Assembly: GCA_026075535.2 (NCBI GenBank)
Contig: AP026546.1
Span: 10,932,242-10,996,241, forward strand
Length of the DNA stretch: 64,000 nt
Source of the DNA: Tricholoma matsutake
Lineage: Eukaryota > Basidiomycota > Agaricomycetes > Agaricales > Tricholomataceae
Direction of reading: 5' to 3'
Both the position numbers and the translations under genes were made by a program. Each line of letters starts with the position of its first letter. Within the stretch, counting starts at the first letter, position 1. This document shows positions 54,289-63,784 of this stretch, one piece after another. Under the pieces are notes generated by a model. The model worked only from the letters and a program-made list of their open reading frames with translations. It had not been told where the DNA came from and made no database searches.

Positions 54289-56024
54289 TAATTTGATGAG
54301 CAAATGTGGCTCCTATTAAAGAGGGGGGATTGGGTTCAAATTGGGTTGGGTTGGGTTGGGTTGTATCCATTTATAGAGACTGCTGCAACAGAGATAGAGC
54401 ATATGAGACATTCACAGTATTTTACACTCCCCCACCTAGTCTGTTTGGAGTCTGAGCTGTCCGAGCGGAATGCTAGGAATCCAAATGGAATCCAAGTAAA
54501 GTCCTAATAGTCCAAACAGACTCTGATTGGACTGCTCTGAATTCCTAATAGTCCTAGCAAGAGGGGTAGTCTGAGCACTTTCAAAGTGAAAATTCTGAGT
54601 AGAGTCCAAGCAGTCCAAGCAGTCCAAGCAGAGTCTGAGCAGAGAATGACTTTGGGCAGCTTGTGCTGAAAGATTTCATGTTCAGAGCAAGAATTGAAAA
54701 CTCAACCTCACCCTCAGAGTCACATGACTAGAGAGCATACTACCACTCTGCCAAATTGGCAGTAATTGTTTGTAATACTAATGTTATTTAAGCTACAATT
54801 CTCACTGTAGATAGATTGTGATTTTATTCTGAGGAAATTACTATGAAACAAATACAAAAGCCCCCCTATTGTACAGGGGGGCAAGTGGTAAGCATTAAAA
54901 AGAGCTGACTCGCTGCATAAGTGAGATGGCCCGCAGTTGCGCATGCATGTATGTGTCGGGAGCTTTGTCTTGTGTTCTCCCCCTCCCTCTGCCCTCCCCC
55001 CCTCGTCATCAAATCTGCACCTGCAATCCACCCTACGACCAGTGGCTCATAGGACTGGGTTCATGTTGTGTGGCAGTTTTCCCCTCCTCCCCTCGTCGTA
55101 TGGCTCTGGACCCACAGTCCACCTGATGAGCAGTGGCTCATCAGTGTGGGGATAGGTGCTTTGTCATCATCTGCTGGGGGCGTTGGTGCTGACATGCCGT
55201 GGTCATCTCTCTAGCATCTCCCCTCCCCCTTGTCTCCCTCCCTGCCCCTCATCTTGTCTCCCTGCCCCTCATCTTGTCTCCCCCCCTTTCAGCGCTTGGT
55301 GTCCTGTTGTCCCCATGCTCTTGCACCCTGTATTTGTAGGTTTTCTGTATAATACATGGTTTTTCAATATAATTTATGGCCTACAAGATTACAAATTCAA
55401 TTTACGATTTGTGAAGAAAGAGAACATGTATTATGGGGACTAGTTGACACCAGAGATGGACATGCTTCCAATGTACACAGTACCACTGACTGCTCCAAGG
55501 CTGCTCATGCTGATGGCACTGATGATGCAAGTGTTGGCCAAAATAAACGAGGTATGGCAAACTCTGAATTTTGTCTCGACTTATCATTCAGTCCCTTACA
55601 TCAACCCCATCAGTAAACAAGGATTTTAGTTTCCATCAGTTTCTCACCTCAGGAAACCAAAAAAATGAGAGAAAACTGGGAAACTGGGCCACTGGAAAAC
55701 CCATGTCCTGTTTCCCCGAAACTGCCTGGGAGCACATTTTATGGAAACCTAGAAAACTGAAATCTAATGCTTTGTTTATTTTGAACACTTGTATGTAAAT
55801 AACAATAACTGGGGCACACCCAGAAATTTATTGATGTTGCCAGCAGTGTTTATATGCCTGTGAGAGTGCACAGACCATTTGGCAATGTTTGGCATCCAAC
55901 GGGTACATAAAGCCTCCCACAATCCCCCAATTTCCTCCAGTTTGGACCGTTTTTATTCAGTAATGTAATACAAATGTAGGTTATGCATTACTACAATGTC
56001 TGCCCAAGTTTCTCAGTTTCCCAG
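54289..56024. other. Repeat-rich intergenic region
   Basis: No gene recognised. AGTCCAAGC is tandemly repeated near 54604-54630. Hairpin-like CCACCCTACGACCAGTGGCTC (55029-55049) and CCACCTGATGAGCAGTGGCTC (55119-55139) read YDQWLIGLG and DEQWLISVG, possible diverged relatives of the EPLLxGW repeat. Inverted GAAACTGGG/CCCAG...TTTC blocks lie near 55675 and 56005. Confidence 0.4.
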
Positions 56025-56206
56025 TGTTGGGATAGTCAATCCTAGTGCAATACATTAGCACATCATGTATAAAAATAGCACACAATGTATTTATAGATCA
56101 CAACATATGTACATCATAGTATAGGAGAATATGAGACATTCTACCTTGTCCTGAACACCCATCATTAAATCCCTATGAACTTCTACTCCACATCATAATC
56201 CCAATA
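56025..56206 (+). repeat. Putative 5' LTR of copia E (182 bp)
   Basis: Starts TGTTGGGATAGTCAATCC, the usual copia LTR beginning, and ends just before the primer-binding site (CCCAATA, an eroded end). There is no second copy to confirm it. Confidence 0.55.
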
Positions 56207-56218
56207 GGTTATGGGCCC
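56207..56218 (+). promoter_or_regulatory. Primer-binding site of copia E, half-tRNA type
   Basis: GGTTATGGGCCC, identical to the copia priming site that pairs with the anticodon half of initiator tRNA-Met. Confidence 0.75.
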
Positions 56219-56402
56219 AACCTTTTTCATATTAAAGTGACTCGTTCTGGACTTGGACATACTATGTCAGATCACCTCGTTGAACTGGAAGAGCCTGAGG
56301 AAGATGCACCCTCAACCCCTATTTGAGCCAGCAGAGTTTACACCTCCAATGCCTCTCAACAATGGCAACAGACCATAGCTCAACCAGTAATTGAATTAAT
56401 TC

Positions 56403-57413
56403 GGATGAAAGAATATTCAAATGTGAACAGAATCACTGAATGTGATCACTTAACGGATGAAAATTGGCACGAATGGAAGGAAAGAATGAAAAGGGTATTT
56501 ATCAATTGTGATATAACTGGATATACTACTGGCAGTGTGAAATGACCAGATGAAACCAAAGATCCCATTAATGCAAATAACTGGGACAAGAATGACTCTT
56601 GGGCACAACAAGTAATCATGCATAATGTCACCTCCTCTCAAATGAATCACATCAGATCAAAAACATCAGCTGAAGCGATGTATTCAGCGCTTACAGTCAC
56701 TCACGAGAACAAGGCACATCAGACAGTAAATCATATACAGTGCCTGTTATACGAGACCAAGATACAAGAAGCAGATGATCTTGACATGCTTAAATCATAT
56801 CACAACTGCATCAATAAATTCCCCAACATGGAATTCCATGTTTTGGACATGCACTTCAAAGCGATTATTTCGGCTTCTTTACCTTCATCTTGGCAGACTT
56901 ACATCGAACCCTATAATGGGAATGCCAATGTCCCAATGATCTGGACCCCAAATGGAGAATGTCCTCGGATTCCTTTATTGGTTTATTATGGGAGGAATAT
57001 AAAATTCATATGATGTGCTCGCATAACAAGTATACTAATAGTTCTTGCACAAACCTGGTTAATACCCAGAAGAATAGCGGAACTACCAAACTTTGGAAGA
57101 GCGCATCACTGATCATAAATCCTCCAACAAACCTTATTGTGAACATTGTAAGCAACCAGGACATTGGTCGAGTAAATGTCGCAAATATGCTGGTAACAAA
57201 TGTCAGAACTGTGGAAAAATAGGACATAAGGAGAGGGATTGTTGGAGGAAAAAGAGGGGAAAAGAGAAGACCAAAGAGAAGCAAAAAGAGGGATCAAAGA
57301 AAGGTACCAAAGATTCAAATGTGGGGGAGGAATTGATCGCATTTCCAGTAAATGAAGAACTTTACAATTTTGACACATACGAAGCCTCTAACCTTGATGG
57401 AAATGATGAGTGA
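56403..57413 (+). pseudogene. Copia E gag
   Basis: From MKEYSNVNRITECDHLTDEN the frame runs through WHEWKERMKRVFINCDITGY to a TGA near 56542. It continues as NNWDKNDSWAQQVIMHNVTS and a UBN2-type capsid. After a frame change near 56940 it reaches two zinc knuckles, CEHCKQPGHWSSKC and CQNCGKIGHKERDC, and a Lys-rich tail (RKKRGKEKTKEKQKEGSKKG). Two CCHC knuckles are unusual among the gag genes of this window, the others having one. Disabled by one stop and one frameshift. Confidence 0.8.
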
Positions 57414-57797
57414 TTGATCTGGTATGACTGGTTAGCCGATTCAGCAACTACTTCGCATGTTACACATCAAAGAGAAGCCTTTATTGTGTGCACACCCATG
57501 GAAAGATGTTCCATAACAGGTGTAGGTGGTAAAGCAGCAAAAATTGAGGGCCGTGGAACTGTTGAATTAATTTTGACATGTAAGGGTCACAATTATATTT
57601 TGCACTTGGAGGACGTACTCCACATACCTGGAACATGGAATAATTTAATTTTGTTGGGGCAATGGGATGCAGCTGGGGGAAGATATACAGGTGGAAAGGG
57701 AAGAATTACCCTTGTCACTAAGGAGGGGAAGAGAATAGCACAAGGGAAGAAGGTTAACAACCACTCATACAAGGTGGAATTAACTGTATGTGACTAA
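57414..57797 (+). pseudogene. Copia E protease
   Basis: The frame reads WYDWLADSATTSHVTHQREA, with DSA as the aspartic-protease triplet. It continues ITGVGGKAAKIEGRGTVELI and LEDVLHIPGTWNNLILLGQW, the usual copia protease to pre-integrase transition. It ends at a stop at 57797. The active Asp is kept. It is separated from gag by a TGA at 57411 in the same frame. Confidence 0.8.
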
Positions 57798-57851
57798 CAC
57801 CCAATGCATACAATAGAAGCTGCCGATCACTGATCATTCATCAATAATGAT

Positions 57852-58475
57852 GTGGCACCCAATTGGGAAACTTGGCACAGGCGCTTCAGGCACGTCGGGT
57901 ATTCTGGCCTGCAGAAATTATTGGATAGGAATTTGGTCGATGGATTTAACATCAATAAACACAGTCCTAAACCAGACTGTATTGCATGTACCGAGGCAAA
58001 GCAACACATAGAACCCTTTCCTAAAATATCCATGCAACAAACCAAACCAAGAGAATTGATGCATATTGACTTATGGGGAAAATACACGATCAAATCTATA
58101 AATGGAAATCAATATTACTTGTTATGTGTGGACGATGCAAAATGCTACATAACTATCCAGTGTTTGAAAGAGAAATCGGACTCAACACCAGCAGTAATAA
58201 ATGATTTGACACATCTAATAACTCAAGGTCGAAAACCAAAGGGGATCCAAATTGATTGCGGGAAAGAATTTGTAAACGAAAAGTTGGAAAAATGGTACAA
58301 TGAACGCGGTATAAAAGTAAGACTAACTGCGCCATACTCACCTTCACAAAATGGTGTTGCAGAGCGAATGAATCAAACTCTTGTTGAATTATCATGCACC
58401 ATGATAACTGCCAACCAACTTCCCGAATTTCTTTGGGAATACACAGTTTTACATGCTGCTTACCTTCGTAACTGA
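57852..58475 (+). pseudogene. Copia E integrase
   Basis: The pre-integrase zinc region WETWHRRFRHVGYSGLQKLL, with CIACTEAKQH, leads into the core. The three catalytic residues are visible: Asp in LMHIDLWGKY, Asp in IQIDCGKEFVN and Glu in NGVAERMNQTL. The frame ends at 58475 with a stop after AAYLRN, where the family continues further. The core looks intact, but the reading frame is cut from the downstream RT. Confidence 0.85.
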
Positions 58476-58559
58476 TCATTTACAAAACCTCTCTCGAAAT
58501 CAACACTTTACTAAGGATGGCACAAAATAAAACCCAATGTATCACATTTACAGGAGTTT

Positions 58560-60270
58560 GGAAGCCATGTATGGATATTACTACAAGGTCAAAAGAAACC
58601 CCGAAAAATGCTACCAAAATCAATGCGCCGAGCATATGTCAGCTACGATGATGGTGCTGGGGCAGTAAAATATTACAATGCAGAAACTCGCAAAGTACTT
58701 ACCTCACACAACTTCCGGAATATTACACCTACAGAAAAACCAACTCTTGATAATATAGAAATTACACCCGATTTACCACGTGAGGGGGAGTCTGCAGGTA
58801 GCACGCCGCCAATGGGTGTAATAGATTCTGATGATACAACTCGGAATCCACCCAAGAAGTGAAAACAGAATGAAACACAGGAAGATATAGATATTGACAA
58901 ACTGTGGAAGATGTGTGGAATTTGTATCAATTATAAACACCTTCAAAATCCTTTTGCATATGAAGATAATGAGAATTTCTTATCAATTGAAGAAGTCTAC
59001 CCAATTGTTGCTGGAGACGAACTTACGAGTCTTGAAGATGCAAAGAACTCCCCAGATTGGCTTGAATGGCAAAAGGCCATGAAGATCAAATTGGAATTAT
59101 TATCAGAGAAGGGGACTTGGGAACCCGTCCAGAAACCTCACAATGCAGTACCAATCAAAAATACATGGATCTTTGTCAAAAAGCACAATAAAGAAGGGGA
59201 AATAGTAAGGTATCGAGCAAGATTAGTGGCGCAAGGATATGCACAACAACCCAGATTTGATTATAATGAAACATTCTCACTGGTTGTCAGGATGGATACA
59301 TTATGTGCATTACTAGCACTCGTACCTGAAAAGGGACTCAAGCTACAACAAATGGATGTAAAGGGTGCATATCTAAATGGCACTTTGCAAGAGGCAATAT
59401 ATATGAAACAGCCTGAGGGATGTGAAGATGGAATGGGTTGAGTATGCAGGTTAGTCAAAACACTTTATGGTTTAAAACAGGCAGGCCGAGAGTGGAATAA
59501 TGAACTTGATGGCAAACTCAAAATCCACGGCTATGCATGCTTACTTTCTGATCCATGCACATATATATGATGCAATGGAAATGATTTCGGAATAATGGCT
59601 ATCTGGGTGGACAACTCACTGCTTTTTGCTTCATCTGATAAAATGATGGATCATATGAAAGAAACACTCTGCTCAGAATGGGAAGTAACAGACCTTGGAG
59701 AGCTGAGTAAAATTGTTGGCATTGAAGTTACATGAACCGAGAACGCAATAACTATATCTCAACAGAGATATATTGAAAATATTCTCTGTAATGAAAGAAT
59801 AGCCGATGCAAATCCTACCGGTATACCCATGGACCCCAATATAAAGCTTGGACTAAATCTGGATGATAACAAACTGAATCGAAGCAATTCATATGCACAA
59901 TTATTGGGGAGTCTGCAATTTTTGGCCCATTCCACAATACCGGACATAAGCTATGCAGTTAATAAATTGGCTGCCTACACCACAAACCCAGGTTTAAAAC
60001 ACCATGGTGCAATAAAGCGAATACTCAGATACCTGGTGGGTACAAAAACTCTAGGGATAACATATAGAAAATACCAAGATGAAACTGAACCCAAAAACCT
60101 CTTCCACAGATATGTAGATGCTGCATATGCAAATGCTGATGACCTCAAATCCATGACTGGCTATGTTTTTCTAGCAGCAGGGGGAGCAATCACATGGAAA
60201 TCAAAGAAACAAACTGTGATAGCATTGTCCTCTACAGAAGCAGAATATGTAGTGCTGTTGGAGGCTGGAC
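58560..60270 (+). pseudogene. Copia E reverse transcriptase and RNase H
   Basis: A linker (SMRRAYVSYDDGAGAVKYYN) leads to the RT start EDAKNSPDWLEWQKAMKIKL. It continues through KARLVAQG-like RARLVAQGYAQQPRFDYNET and QMDVKGAYLNGTLQEAIYMK to a stop at 59441. It resumes with LYGLKQAGREWN. The catalytic YVDD box is WVDNSLLFA, so one aspartate is lost. RNase H follows (GSLQFLAHSTIPDISYAVNK, DAAYANADDLKSMTGYVFLA, LSSTEAEYVVLLEA) and is cut at about 60270. Stops also occur near 59567 and 59735. Confidence 0.85.
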
Positions 60271-60451
60271 TAGGGTTGCCAAAGTTCAGTCCCGAACCAA
60301 CGCAAAGAACCAGAACTAACAGAACCGAACTGACAGTTCTGTTCAGTTCGGGTTCAGTCCGGCCACTGGACTGAATGGTTCTGGTTCTCGGTTCTGGACT
60401 TGGAGTAGACAGGGGAACCGGGTTCGGACTGGTTCGAACCAAACTTTCATG
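60271..60451. mobile_element. Foldback element truncating copia E
   Basis: The left arm TAGGGTTGCCAAAGTTCAGT and the right arm, read inverted, CATGAAAGTTTGGTTCGAAC share AAAGTT...GAACCA. The inside is made of GAACC/GGTTC inverted motifs (CAGTTCTGTTCAGTTCGGG, TGGTTCTGGTTCTCGG). It is rich in the same AACC/GGTT motifs as the hAT-like termini. It begins exactly where the RNase H homology ends. Confidence 0.55.
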
Positions 60452-60573
60452 GGGGGAGAGGCACATTGATGTTATTAATATGATATGATATGATGTGCCC
60501 TGACTTGATGTGTACTCAGCCAGAAATAATTTTTTCCAAGTCAATATATTTTTTTCTGCTCTCACTTCATGCT

Positions 60574-61180
60574 ATGCCTGACTCTGATGCACCAGCACTA
60601 AATGATGATCGCACACTCAAGGACGCAACAGAGATTGAATGGCTCAACTCTCCAAGTAATGAGAGCCGCCCTGCTACTCGCAAGCGCAAAAGATCCAACA
60701 GCTCGGCTCAACAGACATCAGATACCAAGGACGATCTTCTCCCAGGATTGAAGAACAAAGCCCCAGCAAGAAAAGTCAGCGGCAAACGAGTCCCAAAGCT
60801 ATCTGACAGGGCAGGTGCAGGTGCTGCATTCCAATTGCCCAAAAGCCACAAATTCTTTCAATCAAAATTTATTCGTGCGTTTACATTTCATATCTCCTAT
60901 TCATGACCATTCATCCCTAATTTCATCTGTGTAGTCGGTGAGAAAAGTGAACTCGTTCATCTTATCTGCTAACTGCTCAGCTGATCTCGCTTATCTCAGA
61001 ACCCACTAACGCCACAAAGTTCAAGCCTGAACGAAAACGTGTGAACTCTGCCCCTCTGTCCCCAGAAAAGGGTTCTGTTGCAAAGGTAGCTACTTCCACT
61101 TCAAAACCCCACCGCCCTACCACATCAAAACCGAAGATGATGGTGATTGAAAGCAACAATGAGTCTGACAGCCAAAAGGA
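60574..61180 (+). pseudogene. Subtelomeric gene cut off by the telomere
   Basis: Exon 1 starts MPDSDAPALNDDRTLKDATE and has a basic, serine-rich region (RPATRKRKRSNSSAQQTSD) and KVSGKRVPKLSDRAGAGAAF. GT-AG introns are plausible at about 60874-60933 and 60937-61000. The next exon reads EPTNATKFKPERKRVNSAPL and SKPKMMVIESNNESDSQKDL. The frame then runs straight into telomeric repeats at 61181. The protein looks like a disordered nuclear type of unknown family. Truncation by chromosome breakage and telomere addition is an inference. Confidence 0.5.
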
Positions 61181-61349
61181 TTTAGGGTTAGAGGGTTTAG
61201 GGTTAGGGTTTAGGGTTAGGGTTTAGGGTTTAGGGTTTAGGGTTAGGGTTTAGGGTTTAGGGTTTAGGGTTAGGGTTAGGGTTAGGGTTAGGGTTAGGGT
61301 TAGGGTTAGGGTTAGGGTTAGGGTTAGGGTTAGGGTTAGGGTTTTAGGG
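61181..61349 (+). repeat. Telomeric repeat array, TTAGGG with TTTAGGG variants
   Basis: 169 bp of telomeric units. The proximal 95 bp or so mix TTTAGGG and TTAGGG with one TTAGAGGG. The distal part is a run of about 13 TTAGGG and ends with TTTTAGGG. The G-rich strand reads left to right, so the chromosome end should lie to the right. Instead, bacterial DNA follows at about 61352. Confidence 0.95.
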
Positions 61350-61351
61350 AT

Positions 61352-62002
61352 TTCAACCACCGGTGCGTCGTTGCGGCCGAGCGTGTCGCCCTTGTAGACC
61401 CACACCTTCACGCCGATGATGCCGTACGTCGTCTTCGCTTCCGAAGTTGCGTAGTCGATATCAGCACGCAGCGTATGAAGGGGCACGCGACCTTCGCGAT
61501 ACCATTCCGTACGAGCGATTTCGATACCGTTCAGGCGGCCAGCGCTCATGATCTTGATGCCTTGAGCACCCAGACGCATTGCGTTTTGCATCGCACGCTT
61601 CATCGCGCGGCGGAACATAATCCGGCGCTCGAGTTGTTGCGTGATCGAGTCAGCGATCAGCTGCGCATCGGTTTCCGGCTTGCGGATTTCTTCGATGTTG
61701 ACGTGGACCGGAACGCCCATGCGGCGTTGCAGTTCCGACTTCAGCAGCTCGATATCCTCGCCCTTCTTACCGATGACGACACCCGGACGCGAACTATAAA
61801 TCGTGATGCGCGCGTTTTTCGCCGGACGCTCGATAACGACGCGACCAACCGAAGCGTTTTTCAGCTTCTTCTTCAGGTATTCACGAACACCGATGTCTTC
61901 CTGCAACATCGCCGCGAAATTGTTGTTGTTCGCGTACCAACGCGACGCCCAATTGCGGCTGACGGCCAAACGGAAGCCAGTCGGATGAATTTTCTGTCCC
62001 AT
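61352..62002 (-). CDS. rpsC: 30S ribosomal protein S3 (RpsC), C-terminally truncated
   Basis: Start ATG at 62002 is preceded by AAGGGG. Residues 1-217 are genuine: [20 protein letters not shown], the KH-domain loop [16 protein letters not shown] (about 70-85), and the C-terminal S3 domain to [17 protein letters not shown]3 binds 16S rRNA at the mRNA entry side of the small subunit. In Burkholderia the protein is about 266 residues; the last 50 or so are missing because codon 218 falls in telomeric repeats. The frame continues artificially into the array as (LT)n down to 61250. The sequence is nearly the Burkholderia/Paraburkholderia form as I recall it. Confidence 0.95.
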
Positions 62003-62013
62003 CGTATGACCCC

Positions 62014-62346
62014 TTAATTCCCGACCGTCACAGTGATGTGACAGGATTGCTTCTCGATGCGGTTACCGCGGCCTTTAGCGCGCGCAGTAAAACGCTTGAG
62101 CGATGCAGCCTTGTCGACCATGATGCTCGTTACTTTGAGCTCGTCGATATCGGCGCCTTCGTTATGCTCCGCATTCGCGATCGCCGACAGCACGACCTTT
62201 TTCACGATTCCCGCAGCCTTCTTCGGCGAAAACGTCAGAACGTTCAGCGCCTTGTCGACCGGCAAACCGCGGATCTGGTCAGCCACAAGGCGCGTTTTCT
62301 GCGCCGAGATGCGGGCACCGCGATGAATTGCTTTCACTTCCATCAT
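62014..62346 (-). CDS. rplV: 50S ribosomal protein L22 (RplV)
   Basis: The 110-residue product begins [20 protein letters not shown]; the second Met is equally possible since ATGATG is preceded by AAGGGG. It continues [20 protein letters not shown], the globular L22 fold, and ends with the loop region [20 protein letters not shown] that lines the peptide exit tunnel. Full length for the family (about 109-110). It lies 11 bp upstream of rpsC in the standard S10 operon order. The host is bacterial; nothing fungal or mitochondrial in the sequence. Confidence 0.97.
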
Positions 62347-62353
62347 GAGCCCC

Positions 62354-62629
62354 TTATTTCTTAGCCTTCTTGTCGGCTGCGTGACCCTTGAACGTCCGGG
62401 TCAATGCAAACTCGCCAAGCTTGTGGCCGACCATGTTTTCCGAGATGTACACCGGAACGTGTTGACGTCCGTTGTGCACAGCAATCGTCAAACCGATGAA
62501 ATCCGGCAGAATCGTCGAACGACGCGACCAGGTTTTGATCGGCTTCTTGTCACGTGCAGCGGCTGCCGACTCAACTTTCTTCAGCAAATGGGCGTCGCAG
62601 AACGGACCTTTTTTTACAGAACGTGCCAT
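62354..62629 (-). CDS. rpsS: 30S ribosomal protein S19 (RpsS)
   Basis: 91 residues: [60 protein letters not shown] and the basic tail. S19 binds the head of the small subunit near the A site. A clear ribosome-binding sequence AAGGAG lies 7 bp before the ATG, next to the rplB stop codon. It is 7 bp upstream of rplV. Confidence 0.97.
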   Translation of the reverse strand: MARSVKKGPFCDAHLLKKVESAAAARDKKPIKTWSRRSTILPDFIGLTIAVHNGRQHVPVYISENMVGHKLGEFALTRTFKGHAADKKAKK

Positions 62630-62639
62630 TGCCTACTCC

Positions 62640-63467
62640 TTAACGCTTGTGACGGCGCTGGACGATCATGCTCGTCGTGCGCTTGTTGCTGCGGGTGCGA
62701 TAACCCTTAGCAGGCGTGCCCCACGGGCTCACCGGATCGCGACCTGCAGCCGTCTTGCCTTCACCACCACCGTGCGGGTGATCGACCGGGTTCATTGCAA
62801 CGCCACGCACCGTCGGGCGGATACCGCGCCAGCGGTTCGCGCCAGCCTTACCGATTTGACGGAGGCTGTGCTCTTCGTTGCCAACTTCACCAATCGTCGC
62901 GCGGCATTCAACGTGAACGCGGCGGATTTCACCAGAGCGCAGACGGACCTGTGCGTAGATGCCTTCACGAGCCAGCAACATCGCCGACGTACCAGCCGAA
63001 CGCGCCATTTGCGCGCCCTTGCCCGGCAGCATTTCGATGCAGTGGATCGTCGTACCGACCGGAATGTTGCGGATCGGCAGCGTGTTACCTGCGCGGATCG
63101 GAGCTTCCGAACCCGACATCAGTTGCTGACCAACCGTCACACCCTTCGGAGCGATGATGTACTTGCGCTCGCCGTCTGCGTACAGAACCAGCGCGATGTT
63201 CGCGCTACGGTTCGGATCGTACTCAAGACGTTCGACCTTTGCCGGAATGCCGTCCTTGTTGCGACGGAAATCGACGACACGGTAGTGATGCTTGTGACCA
63301 CCACCCTTATGACGCGTGGTGATGTGACCGTTGTTATTACGGCCGGCGGTCGTGGATTGCGAGTCGAGCAGCGGTGCGAACGGCTTGCCCTTATGCAGAT
63401 CCTTGTTGACCACCTTGACCATCGCACGGCGACCCGGCGAAGTCGGCTTAACTTTAACGATTGCCAT
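62640..63467 (-). CDS. rplB: 50S ribosomal protein L2 (RplB)
   Basis: 275 residues, the full family length. It starts [20 protein letters not shown], contains [20 protein letters not shown] and ends with the conserved peptidyl-transferase-proximal segment [13 protein letters not shown] and [19 protein letters not shown]2 binds domain IV of 23S rRNA and is needed for subunit joining. GGAGG lies about 10 bp before the start, inside the end of rplW, and only 2 bp separate the rplW stop from this ATG, indicating translational coupling. Large open frames on the opposite strand here are shadows. Confidence 0.98.
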   Translation of the reverse strand: MAIVKVKPTSPGRRAMVKVVNKDLHKGKPFAPLLDSQSTTAGRNNNGHITTRHKGGGHKHHYRVVDFRRNKDGIPAKVERLEYDPNRSANIALVLYADGERKYIIAPKGVTVGQQLMSGSEAPIRAGNTLPIRNIPVGTTIHCIEMLPGKGAQMARSAGTSAMLLAREGIYAQVRLRSGEIRRVHVECRATIGEVGNEEHSLRQIGKAGANRWRGIRPTVRGVAMNPVDHPHGGGEGKTAAGRDPVSPWGTPAKGYRTRSNKRTTSMIVQRRHKR

Positions 63468-63469
63468 GA

Positions 63470-63784
63470 TTACTTGGCCTCCGCTTCAAAGTTGATTTCC
63501 TGGCCGGGCTTCAGGCAGACGTACGCCTTCTTTACGTCCTTGCGCTTGCCCATGAAGCGGCCAAAGCGCTTGGCTTTGCCCTTCGAGACCAGCACGTTGA
63601 CGGAATTGACTTCCACCTTGAACAGCAGCTCGACTGCAGCTTTCACTTCCTGCTTCGTGGCATCGGGCGCGACTTCGAACACAACTTGCTCGTTCTTGTC
63701 GGCCACCAGCGTCGCCTTTTCGGAGATCACCGGCGCGAGCAGGACCTGCATCAAACGATGATCGTTCTTGCGAATCTCGCTCAT
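63470..63784 (-). CDS. rplW: 50S ribosomal protein L23 (RplW)
   Basis: 104 residues beginning [20 protein letters not shown], with [20 protein letters not shown] and [21 protein letters not shown]23 sits at the exit of the ribosomal tunnel and docks chaperones and the signal recognition particle. Its ATG overlaps the rplD stop codon (ATGA, 63781-63784), the standard arrangement for coupled translation in this operon. Confidence 0.97.
   Translation of the reverse strand: MSEIRKNDHRLMQVLLAPVISEKATLVADKNEQVVFEVAPDATKQEVKAAVELLFKVEVNSVNVLVSKGKAKRFGRFMGKRKDVKKAYVCLKPGQEINFEAEAK

Larger units (their letters stand above)
56025..60270 (+). mobile_element. Ty1/copia retrotransposon E, 3'-truncated
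   Basis: A putative 5' LTR, a copia-type primer-binding site, gag, protease, integrase, RT and most of RNase H follow in order on the plus strand. The RNase H stops at 60270, where a foldback element begins, and no 3' LTR is found. Many stops and catalytic changes mark it as a fossil. Confidence 0.88.

Noticed and set aside
54181..54361. Possible interstitial telomere (TTAG and GGGTT runs)
   Set aside because: The units are TTAG and GGGTT rather than TTAGGG or TTTAGGG, so this is treated as microsatellite.
61250..61351. C-terminal extension of RpsC with a (Leu-Thr)n tail
   Set aside because: The tail is the telomeric repeat read on the minus strand. It is an artefact of the junction and not a real protein end.
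62472..63761. A 429-codon plus-strand open frame
   Set aside because: It is antisense to rplB, rplW and rpsS, whose proteins are fully recognisable. Long antisense frames are common in GC-rich bacterial DNA.
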